A DNA stretch of 64,000 nucleotides from contig VZDJ01007747.1 of NCBI GenBank assembly GCA_008694505.1, forward strand, positions 36,331,978 to 36,395,977, read 5' to 3'. The first letter of the stretch is position 1. Each line of letters starts with the position of its first letter. The position numbers and the translations under genes were made by a program. The stretch comes from Cyanoderma ruficeps (lineage: Eukaryota; Chordata; Aves; Passeriformes; Timaliidae). The notes under the pieces were generated by a model, which made no database searches, was not told the origin of the DNA, and worked only from the letters and a program-made list of their open reading frames with translations. Shown here one piece after another: positions 51,328-61,357 of the stretch.

Positions 51328-51964
51328 GTAAGTGTGCATGCTTTTCTTTCACTTTTTGCATTTGTCATCTTCTCTTTCTACCTAAACTAGTTTTGTTGTG
51401 CTCTTTTTCAAACCTCATTATCCTGAGTTCACAATTTCTCCTTGTAAGAACTTTTGAATCATTAATTTCATTTTGAATACTACTGTTATTTTTTTTCCCA
51501 TTAACGTATTACTCATAAACCGTAGAGGGGAATAAGGTACAACAGCTTATTTGTCAACAGTTTTTGAGCTTTGCTTCCATGAGGCAGAGTTACACACCCA
51601 ATGGCAATGGAGTGATATACAGCAAGTGTTCTTTCAGTAATCAATTACATTTTAATTTCACGTGGTGTTTTCTGGTATAAGCATGAATACTAATATAAAA
51701 GAATTTTACTACTTGGTGCTCTATTTAATTAAAGAATCCTAATAAGGACTTTGATTGCTTAATGAAATTGCAAGACTTGGTGAGAGGTTCCTTCAGTCTT
51801 CCATATCTTCCTAGTGATAGAGTTTCTATATTTCCATTGTAAATCAGCAATTAAGCACAGAAATTTAAATGTGGTCTAACTGATGCAGTTGAATTTTTTG
51901 TGCTGCACACAGTGTATTTCCTAACTTTACAGTTGGAAGAAAAATAACTTGGAAGTTTGAAAGA

Positions 51965-52088
51965 CCCAGCCAGATAAAACCCTCAGTAACCAGCTCTGGC
52001 CTTCCAGTTCACCCTGCTGCCAGCAGGAGGTTGGTCTGAAGGTCTCATGAGGTTCCTGCTTTTTCATGTGATTCTCTGTGATTCTGTC
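51965..52088 (+). mobile_element. CR1 LINE 3' end fragment
   Basis: AGCCAGATAAAACCCTCAGT, CTGCCAGCAGGAGGTTGGTC and GGTCTCATGAGGTTCCTGC, then GTGATTCTCTGTGATTCTGT, is the forward CR1 3' end with two copies of the terminal TGTGATTC-type octamer left. It is short and lies about 640 bp after exon E. Confidence 0.83.
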
Positions 52089-52392
52089 AATTACTTAGCA
52101 GAGGATTTGTTTTCTTTACATGCCTAGAATTGTGCTGGTTTAATTCATTGCTCATCTAATGGAGGACATTAAAGTACAATTTATTTCCTTTTGCAGTTAT
52201 TGTTATGAAGCAAACATGCTAATCTCAGGGGTTTTTCATCATAGATTTTTTTTTTAAATGTCAGTATAAATAGTGGTCTGAAGACCTTCATATTAAATGT
52301 ACAACATATTACCAGAATCTCGGATCAAATCCTCAGGTGTTAGTTGAACAAGAACATGAAACTTGGATATGCTTCTAGTAGCACTACAGAAA

Positions 52393-52413
52393 TCTCTCTC
52401 TCTCTCTCTCTCT
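52393..52413. repeat. (TC)n dinucleotide run
   Basis: About ten TC units. Confidence 0.95.
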
Positions 52414-52806
52414 ATCTTGTCAAGAAATGCATAGTCAAAGACAGGTATATAGACCAACCCCTCCACAAAATTATGTCCATGTTTTCCAAGCCTTCAAGGC
52501 AGTTTTTATTCTTTCTTGGGGGAAATCATAGTCAGGAAAACAGCAGGAGAATATCCAGCTTTTGAATGTCAAAATATGCCAAACATGGACGCCTCAAGGG
52601 GCTGCAGCCTGTTGAACCCTGCCCTGGGACACAAATAAGCAATTAAGGAGCAAGGCAGGGAAGCAGAGTGTAAACAAGGAGCTTCTGACACATTCATAAA
52701 GTGTCAGTCACAATTCCCTGGTATTTCTGTCATATGAAGTCTGGATTGTTTGAAATAGTGCTGCCTGCTCAATTCTTCAATTCTTTGCCTTGGAAAATAT
52801 GGCACC

Positions 52807-52823
52807 TTTTTTTTTTTTTTTTT
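52807..52823. repeat. T17 homopolymer
   Basis: A run of 17 T. No retrotransposed body was recognised beside it. Confidence 0.95.
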
Positions 52824-53164
52824 CTCCTTATTAAGTGGATTAGTCCAGGCCTGACTGAATAAATAAATTAGAAGTTAATTGTTTAATTTTGGGTAGAGTC
52901 TATAGCTATCTAGGAACAGGTTGACTACATCACCTTGAAAGGGGTGCTTTTGTGGTCTTCCTAGTTCAGGCAATACCCAAGAAGAGGAATGAAGTAAATA
53001 TTAACTCTTTAGCATTTTGACAATGCTTCCAGGAGAAGTTTCTTTGGTATCTGCACAAAATAGAGTTGAAAATTTCAATAAGTGGGCCTGGAAGCTAGGC
53101 ATAGCTTTAGAACATTAGAATAGTAGTGAATATGAAAGATTTTAACCTTTTCTGAGAAAGATCC

Positions 53165-53180
53165 TTTTTTTTTTTTTTTT
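53165..53180. repeat. T16 homopolymer
   Basis: A run of 16 T followed by AAGTGATTTGG. Confidence 0.95.
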
Positions 53181-53491
53181 AAGTGATTTGGTACCTTCAC
53201 GTTACAGCATAAATTTTACATACTGAACTAAGTAAGAACACAGCTCTGAAATTTTTCATAGTGTTATATTTCTGTGAGAATCATCCAAGTGCAGCAGAAT
53301 TGGATCATGGAACTTTGGACAATGGATATCAGCAAAGACACTGGCACATTAAAAGTCCATCTAGTTCATGTGACTGTGGAGTTGCTTCTTTTATGGTAGT
53401 AGGAGATAAACGGAATGGCTGAATTTACAAAGGATTTTTTTTTTAAGATTGATTAAAACCAATAGCTTTTGAAAGATCTGAGTTTCAGAGA

Positions 53492-53543
53492 GTTGTAAAT
53501 ATTAGATTTTGCCTAATGTTGTAAATATTAGATTTTGCCTAAC
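53492..53543. repeat. 26-bp tandem duplication
   Basis: A unit starting GTTGTAAATATTAGATTTTG occurs at 53492 and 53518 with a period of 26. The copies are identical until the last bases. Confidence 0.95.
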
Positions 53544-56500
53544 CAGAAAATGAAGCATGACTGTAACGGGCTATATTTCATTTTTCTCAAAAGCATGAAA
53601 TGAGGTGTTAAAAAAATCTCTTTCCAAGTGGTCTCTGGACAGAATTTTTGAGCAGTGATTGTATGCAGGGAAGGAAAACTGTATCCGAGTCAGAAGATGC
53701 TGTAGACTGGTCAAGGATGTGTCTAACAACGTCAGGAGAGATGTGCCAAAATGCATCCCTAGCCTTAGGGAACAGGGCTGGGTTCTTCGGATCTTATTCT
53801 TTTGCTGCATAGATTCCTTTCATGATGATTTTGCATATAGAAGTAGAGAGAGCACTTTCAGACTGAATAGTTAGAAAATGTTTTCCATGTCTCATTTTCC
53901 CTTCAATATGAAAAGGTTGAAAATCTGCAGAGAAGTTCTTCTCAATTTTTATATTTTTTGCATTTGCATTTGTGTTTTTATTTGTTCAAATGCGTCCCCA
54001 AAGAGAAACCTAGAAAAGAATAGTGTGTCTTTGGACATATCTGCAGTCCTCCTTACATGTGAATGAAAGGCTGCTAAAAGCAGCTTCCAGCCAAGCTCTA
54101 TCTCTGTTAAGTTTCTAGGCTCCAGCTACACAGTGCTGCTGAGATCACCTTTTTGTAACACATCATAGCTCTGTGTGTACAGACAGCAGAGCCTTTGGGG
54201 GCCATCAGGATTCAGATAATTTTTTTAACCTTTTTTCTGTGCTGTTGAGAGGGTTTTTTTTTGTTTTTTTTCTTTTCTTTTTTCAACACTGTGTTTGATA
54301 CTGACACTGCATGGAATCCCACGGCTGTCTCCTGCATTTGACAAGTGCTGGCTGCTGCCAGGAAGGGTGGTAGCAAAGGCTGGTGAGACCATATCAAAGG
54401 TTGCTTGTATGCTCCCCAAAACAGAAGAGGAATTTTCAAACAGTTGTTTTCAAAATTGAACTGGTCTTTGTACTTATATTCCATTTTACCAAGATTGATT
54501 GTTCTGTGCTGCTAAAACTAGATCAGAAGTTAGGAACTCCTAGGAAGCAAATGCCAAAATCAAGGCAGGAGCAGCAGCCAAGAGCTGCATTTATGTGTCA
54601 GCTTGGCTGGTTAGGCTTCCAGGAGTGTCCCAGGGGATCCAGCAATCCCCCTTGGACTGTTTTCAGCCTGGAGCAGGGGTTCAGCTGCCACTGCTGGGAG
54701 GGCCAGTCTGTCCAGGGGCACAGGCTGGAGCCCCATCCAGACTGTCAGCACACTTGTATTGCACAGATGTTCCTGCAGCTCTCATTGCCCTTGCCTTGAG
54801 AAATGCAATTTGGGGAGGGAGAGAGGGAGGAGTACATTGAGTCTGGTCTTTTTTCAGGTATTTGAGTTATGATCTGATGTGGGTAACAACAAAGCTGGGA
54901 ACCAGTTTATTCTAAGAGTGTAAGCAAAAAAAAAAAAACCCAAAATTTTTCACCAAGCCAAAGAAACTGCTCCAAATTCTGGCAATTTTACTATTGCAAT
55001 TTGGAATAATTTGTTTATTCTGAGTCCTCTTCCCATCTTTCTTAAATAAATTCCATTGATAATGATCTCCTTTTAAGAACTGATACAAGGCCTTGATTGA
55101 TTCTGCATTCATTCATGCCTCCTACAAAATCTTAGTAATGCAAGAGCTCTATTGTCTGTTGTATCCTGCTGCAATTCAGAAAGTTTAATTCTGAAAAGAT
55201 ATGGTGTGGAAAAAGTTCTTTCATCTTTTTCAATCTCTGTATGTATTTTCAATCTTGTGAAATAGGCAATAATGTAAAATTTTTCAGGCAACCAAGAAGT
55301 ATAGGGGAAGAGCAAAGAAAAACAAAGGAAGAAAAACATCCTATTGCCATAGAAATAGGTTGAAGTCTGTACTTTATTCATGGTAATATGAATCTCCTAT
55401 AGATGCCTTTTATCACGTCCATGTATTCTTTTTGTTTATCACCTAGTTGCCTCAAAGCATGCCCACCTCCTCCTTGCCTCAGTCTGAATACATGTCGCTG
55501 TTTTAACCATAGACTTCTGAAATTGTCTGTATCATTCAATAATAGGTATAAGACGATCTTTAAATGGCCCTATCCACTAACAGCAGGAATGGTAGAAGAT
55601 TCCTGCAGCCCTTTTGTGTGATGCTCTCTAAGGATTTGCTGCCTGATGGTTGGCTTGCAAACTACTGAGTCCATGTCAGCTCATTTAGCAAAGCTCTTAG
55701 TCTCCCAATAATTTCTGTTCCTCTTGGGAAACCCTTTCACCACCTCTGCCACTCGCCAACCTGGGAGGCTTTGGCTGAGGTTGTTCCCCTGTACCAGGCA
55801 GAAGAGCAGTTTTCAGCTGCAGCTCCATTCTTCTGAAAGTCCACTGGAATCGCTGTTGAGCAAAGAAAAAAAAGGAACAAAGTAGAAATGCAGGTGGCAG
55901 TGGCATTTGATGCAGGGGAAATACTCCTTTCCCAGGCAGTGTCACCAGTGAACCTGAGCTATAGCAGCTGTCTGACTTGCTGGTTGTACAGATCTATCTG
56001 AGGAGGATTCAAGGAACTGTTCTTTTCTTCACTGTGCAACTTATTGATTTCTCTCCGTGAACTTTTTTCACTCAGCCAGGCAAGGAAGATTAGGAGGATT
56101 TTCTTTGGGATATGTGCCATCCAGTTACCTTGATTGTGCTTGAGAGATTACAGGGGTATAAATGTGGTACATCTGGAGGTCAAGACTGAGACTACAGAGT
56201 CTTGAGTGCTTACATCTGTTCCCCTACTGATACATTTACTCCTCACCATTCTTGTTTAATACATCACTTATTTCATGTTAACATTTTGCTCAACCACAGC
56301 ATTAAAAGATTGCAAAGGGGCAGAATTCTGACATCTGGCCAAAACCTGAAAGATTTAAAACCCAAGATTTTTGAGGTTCTCTTTTATTTTCCTTATTGAC
56401 TGAAGCATCACAGCCCTTCCTGTGTATCATTATACTGGCCTACAATATTTTCACTGAGTGATACTTTCTGTCATCTGCATTGTAGACAAAGGAACACTGG

Positions 56501-57599
56501 CAGGCTCTACAGTCTTTATCATCTTTTACAGCCTTCTGTCTTCAGCCTGTAATTGTACTTATTAGTGTCATGGAGTTTCTTATCACAGTTAGTAATATGG
56601 TAAACCGTACTGAGTATTTCTTGAATATAAAAATCTGTGAAGTATTTGCAGTCTTACAGGCTGGTCAGTTACTGAATGCAGATGGTATGTGACTGTATAC
56701 AATGAAAACAACTCATTTCTCTTCCCTTCCTCCTTTCCTGCTATCTGTTACACCCCCATATCCCAATTGTGTTTGATAGCTTTGGGCTTTTTGGACCAAC
56801 TTTTGATTGGGTGTTCATTCAGCTTTGTGTGATAACAGACTTGACTACGTTAAAAGCAGGTAATTATGGAAAGACTGATCATGTTGGTATCTCTGTGTTA
56901 GAAGTAAAGAAATAATTCTTAAGCAGTGTTTTCAAGAATAAATATTTGTTTGTGTCTGTGTACTTGCTGGAACAGTGCTTGGATGCCTGTGCCCCAGGTC
57001 GTGGCTGAACATGCACAGTTCTTTCAATGCCTTGTGTACACCCTCAGAGTCATTTCTTTAACAGACCGTGTCTGTCCATGTGATACGGAGTTTCTTTGAA
57101 ATGGTGCTCATCTTTTGGCACAAGTTGGCCTTCTGTAAATGCCTAATTATTTTGGGTATCACTTTGAAACTGTCTTTGTGTTATTTGTTTGTTAATTAAG
57201 TTTTCTGCTATTGATGTAGTACAAACATAGCAGCTTACAAATCCCTGAGAGGGCAGGAGTGACATGATCTCTCACTGGATGCTTAACTTAATCATGCCAA
57301 ATTTTATTATGAAGTCTTTGATCATGACGCATTTAGCATTTTTTGTAGAAAAGTAATTCTGATTCAACAGATCTCCAGCTGTCCTTAATTCTAATTCCAT
57401 GGACTGGTTCACTGCATTGGACCTATGAGTAGTTCCACAGATTTTTAGTGATAAATATGCAGATTTCTGTGCTAAGTGTGGTGTAACATGTCCCAGTGAA
57501 GAGGGTGAAGGATGAAGGAAAAATTGTAACAAAGGAATTTGCAAAATACAGTGCACAAGCAGCAGCTTAATAAACAAAACATAGAAATCTCATGGGGGC

Positions 57600-58330
57600 T
57601 TAGAGGTTTCACAAAAAAAAAGCTTTGGACAATGCATCTCGCTGAACCTCAGAACTGTGCGAAAGCTTACAGCTAACAAGAGGAGATAAAGGGAGAATAC
57701 TGGTGTTTGGGAATCACAGTCCATGGCTGATACGGGCTGACACTGGTGAGCTTTGCAAGAACCAGGAGAAAGAGGAAAGTGAAAATGGCAAGAGTGTGGG
57801 TACTTGGGTCAGCAAGAGATAGAGCAGAGCAGACACGGCACACTTGAGGGGGCAAAAGTAAAGTAGAGATAAGAGAAGGGATGCCCATGGCGAAATGAGC
57901 ATACCACAGAGGAAACAGCGTGGTTGCTGTGGCAAACTGGGGAGAAGGTTCTGCCTTGGGACATCTGCAAGGGCATGGACTCTCATTTAAGCATGAAAGT
58001 GAAAGAGAACCACAAGATCTTAAATACTGAATGTATATGAAAATACAGCTTGGAGATAGCAAATGTCTGAATAAAGACAATAAGGAATGTTCCAAACCCT
58101 GAAGATCTCTAGCAACAGTAAAGAAGGTCTTTATAAATGAATTTGAATAAATCGTGTGTGAATAGCATAATTACAGAAAAAATGAGATGATCAGTGGCAC
58201 TTTGTGTAGCTTGCAGAATGCAGAGGGAGAGAAAGCAGGAGATCCAGCAAGAAGGCAATTGCTGTAGTCCAAGCGTGAAATCATAAAAGAATAAATGCTT
58301 TCCTTGTAGGATCTGCTGAGGCTACAGCCT
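57600..58330. other. Purine-rich unassigned segment, possibly an old interspersed repeat
   Basis: Rich in AGAGG, AGGAGAAAG and GGAGAGAAAG strings on the + strand. It contains GCAATTGCTGTAGTCCAAGC near 58257, which resembles a string I associate with old amniote repeats (GCAATTGCAGTAGTCCAGGC). Minus-strand open frames here (up to 140 codons) are L/S/P-rich because of the purine bias and show no domain. Confidence 0.3.
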
Positions 58331-60179
58331 AAGGTTGTGTCTGTGTCCATGAATTAGATAAAGCAGTAAAAATGTGCATTCCTTCCACCAAGATTTTTTT
58401 TTTCTCAGACATCCTTTCTAGTTAACTCTTAGGTGACAGACAGTAGGTTCTGTCTAGCAATATTTGCTGATGTCTCCTCTCCATGTGCTTCTCACCTCTT
58501 GAGCAGTGGGTAGCTGGATGGAGGAATGGACTTGGCACTCTGACAACCCATCCCCTGTACTTGTTAATCAATTTCTTCTTTTTAAATTCACCTTTCAGTA
58601 TAGGGCTAGTACCAGAGTGACATGACAATTTACCTTTGTTTTAACTAGATTTTCAGCAGTTTGTGTCATCCAGGATTTTGAAAGATAAGTTGAAGAATTG
58701 GGCATGAAATTTGCAGTTTTCCTCATGTTGTCAATTACTTTTCCCAGAGGATTGTATCAGAAACACTGGGCAGGAAATGCTGCACGGGACTGTTGCAAGG
58801 TAGTGTAACTGAAGGACTGCTTTGTTTCTTGAGGGAAAAGAAATCACTGTGAAAGGAAAATAGCTGTAAGGCTGAACTGGAAATCTGAAAGTGTAAATTC
58901 TGAAAGGAAGGAACAAAGTTCAAGGCAGTGCAAGGGTAATTTCACTTGCCAAGACCAGGATCTGTTAAGCTCTTGCCTCAGCAAAGTTGCCAACCAGCAG
59001 CCTGAGTGGACAAACATCTTTATTAGTAACAGCTGCTGCCAAGAGAAAAGTGAACTCATATTTGCTGAGCAAACTTTTGCATCCAATGCCTCTTCCCTCA
59101 CCTGACCCCTACAGTCTGCCCAAAATTAATCTCCCTGTCCTTGTGCACTGCACGTTTTGGCTCTTTGCATGTTGTTTCTGATGGCTCAGCTGCTCCTGCC
59201 CCACCCTGGGATGGGACACCCAGAGCTGAGCCTGCCCCCAGCTCTTACCTCTGCCACCAAGGGCCACCACTGCCACCTCTCCAGGGAAAGCATCAAGTGG
59301 GAAAGCTCTGGGGCATGGAAAGCGCCTTGCCTACATTCCCTGGAGTTTTGCACTTATCTGTGACACTGTATAAATGTTTTATTGTAATAATGTAGGTGAT
59401 AATTTTGCAGAAAGCTCCTGGCTTTATGGAAGATTAAGGTTTTTCTAGAGGTTTTCACATTAAAAAAACGGGATTTTTATTCCTTTTGACTCTGCTTTGC
59501 TTCCATCCTTATTATCAGATAGTCATGGGAACTTTCCATGTGGTATAATGTAGGCTACCAAGCCTCATGTTGCCCTGGTTTAGGGCAGGAGATGAAACAT
59601 TCTGTACATTAAAGAGGCTTTCAAAAGAAGCTGTTGTGATCAGTTGCTGTGTTTTGCAGGCGTTTCTGCCAGACTATCTGCTTCAGAGTAAGTTTTCAGT
59701 ACAAAAAAAAAAAAAGATAAAATTCCTGGGGTGCTCAACAAAAATCTGCTTTATTACAAATTCAGATGGAAATTTGGAAGTTTTTGGAAACAGCATTGAG
59801 CTGTCATTGATAGGAAACTTCACTTAGATTGTTTTGTGTTGATATATGTCATGTATGCAAAAATACTTGAAATTTAACTAAGCTATTAGTATTTAATAAC
59901 CCTCCTCTGTTCATATTAAAAATCTTTCCACTGCATTATTTTACTTCTATACACATCTTTTTTTAACTTGAGTGCCTCAGTCACTGTGCATATTGCCTAC
60001 AGTGTGACTGCCCTGCTTTGCTGAGTACTCAGTGTCGCTTTGTTACTCACACTTTCTTCAGTCTTAATTTGGATTCTTACGAATTCAGTTTATTTATCTC
60101 CTAGAGTTTTACAAAGTTCTTTTCTTAATATCTTTTTCTTTTCTTTTTTTTTTAAGCCAATTCATCCTAGATTTATAGT

Positions 60180-60410
60180 CTCTTGACATTCTGGTAGCTT
60201 TATTTAATATTCACTCCATTGCCTTAGTACTTTTCCAATAATAAGGTGACCAGAACTGAATACAGCATCTCAGTTAAGTACGAAGGTCATGAAGAGTTTA
60301 CAGCCTTTCAGTCTCTGTGACTTGCTGTCATTTCTTACATAGCCCCAACATCTGCCTTTGTGCTGCCATATCGTGTTGCAAACTCATGTCCCTTTATTCT
60401 CTTTCCTAAG
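60180..60410 (-). mobile_element. Possible old CR1-like LINE fragment
   Basis: GGTGACCAGAACTGAATACA, GCATCTCAGTTAAGTAC and later CAACATCTGCCTTTGTGCTG with GTTGCAAACTCATGTC recall the reverse complement of the CR1-type region just upstream of the 3' end (GTGACCAGAACTG.ACACAGTACTCAAG.TGTGG). It is strongly diverged and the borders are approximate. Confidence 0.4.
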
Positions 60411-61177
60411 CTTAGTTCAGTGTTGCTACTTCCTGATTTGTTTCTTCTGTTTAATATTAGTGTTAAATTATTTTTCCCAGCTGTGCATTTTTTTTTTTTG
60501 TCTGAGACATTTGGAGTGAAGAAGCTGGAAAAACTGAAAGCAAGCTGTAGCAATATCCATGCCTGAAATTCTTGGGAAATGAATGCAGAATGTTGACTCT
60601 CCTGTTATTACTGTTGAATATTTAAGTGGTTCTGTAGACAGAGATAGACAAATTAATCTAATCTACTATAATACACATGAGCTGTATGCATGATAAGTAC
60701 TAATTCCTATGTGAACTGCTGTACATTATATCTGATCCTCTTTGTGCTATGCTATTTTTTTAACCTAATTTTCATTTCTCTATTACTTGAAGATTATTTT
60801 TTAGACTAGCTTTGTTAATGTTGTTTCAGTCTTGCATTGACTCTTACCCAGATCTTGGAAAGTCAATCTCTTGGTTTTTTCTTCCTTTCCCTATTTTTCC
60901 TTTCAAGAAGTCATTTCCAGCTAAAGTCAAAGCAGATTCCAGCACATTTATGATTTTTTCTTCACTAAGGTGGTTTGCACTGCAGACAGAAGACAGTGAG
61001 GAATCACCTTGGAGCAGTGGGATACAGCATGCTGATTAGTATTATGTTGGGAGATTTTTGGTTTTAAACATTCAGATGTTTTCCCTCCCCCAGTATTAAA
61101 CTCTCCTGACCAAGTTTCTCTTTTTAAAATAGAAATTTTGTACAAAATTATTCATGATGTACCTTATTTTCCTACAG

Positions 61178-61357
61178 GATTTACAGATAATCAGTACAGA
61201 TGAAAACCAGGTGTTTGTGGCTGTACAGGAGTGGTACCAGACAGACACATACAACCTGTACCAGTCTGACCCACAAGGTGTTTACTACTCCATCTTGCTG
61301 GAGAATGTGCGGAGCACGAAGCAGCCAGAAGAGAATGTCCTGATAGATATTCTGGAG
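61178..61357 (+). CDS. SORCS2: SORCS2 internal exon F (VPS10 propeller)
   Basis: A 180-nt exon of 60 codons, phase 0 to 0, with acceptor TTTCCTACAG and donor GTAGAT. The translation begins DLQIISTDENQVFVAV and ends EENVLIDILE. The ISTDENQVF.AVQEW block joins directly to ALPK of exon E, as in other SorCS proteins. DTYNLYQSDPQGVYYS and the acidic ENVLIDILE end also fit. QSD and the DLQIIS start point to SORCS2 rather than SORCS1 or SORCS3 (DMH.IS, NLYISD). Reading through the donor adds only ten codons before a stop. The next exon, expected to begin with VRGVKG-like sequence, is not seen in the remaining 2.6 kb. Confidence 0.95.

Larger units (their letters stand above)
51328..61177 (+). other. 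SORCS2: SORCS2 intron between exons E and F
   Basis: A 9850-bp GT-AG intron (GTAAGT ... CCTACAG), the longest complete one here. It holds a plus-strand CR1 3' end at 51965-52088, a (TC)n run at 52393-52413, T-runs at 52807-52823 and 53165-53180, a 26-bp tandem duplication at 53492-53543, and a worn CR1-like segment near 60180-60410. Segments near 54540-54790 and 59190-59340 are locally richer in G+C, but I recognise nothing in them. Confidence 0.85.
31064..61357 (+). other. SORCS2: SORCS2 partial gene: six internal exons spanning part of the VPS10 domain
   Basis: Six exons on the + strand splice into one open frame of 231 codons with no stop. The product is part of a type I membrane receptor of the VPS10p-domain family (sortilin, SORLA, SorCS1-3). 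SORCS2 is known as a neuronal sorting and signalling receptor that binds proneurotrophins and works with p75NTR. The paralog was chosen from residues I remember as differing between family members: DRDQSL, KEEDKVLAYTKE, DLGKKW, LLQERV.KDH and QSD are SORCS2-like, whereas SORCS1 and SORCS3 have, for example, KQEDW, FGRRW and NLYISDTRG at these places. This rests on memory, not an alignment. Neither end of the gene is present: the first exon here starts deep in the propeller, and the last ends before the next conserved block (VRGVKG..FLANQK in mammals). Intron sizes are 4618, 9651, 2329, 3153 and 9850 bp. Confidence 0.87.

Noticed and set aside
54383..54799. Plus-strand open frame of 138 codons
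   Set aside because: Located inside the intron between exons E and F, with no family pattern and no splice context. Explained by locally higher G+C and fewer stops.
57673..58095. Minus-strand open frame of 140 codons, the longest in the window
   Set aside because: The sequence is leucine-, serine- and proline-rich because the + strand is purine-rich. There is no recognisable motif, and an overlapping second frame looks equally good.
31064..61357. Assignment to SORCS3 or SORCS1
   Set aside because: First considered because of the shared YYVSYRR, KLPKYALPK and TDENQVF motifs. The paralog-specific residues I can recall do not fit either one.
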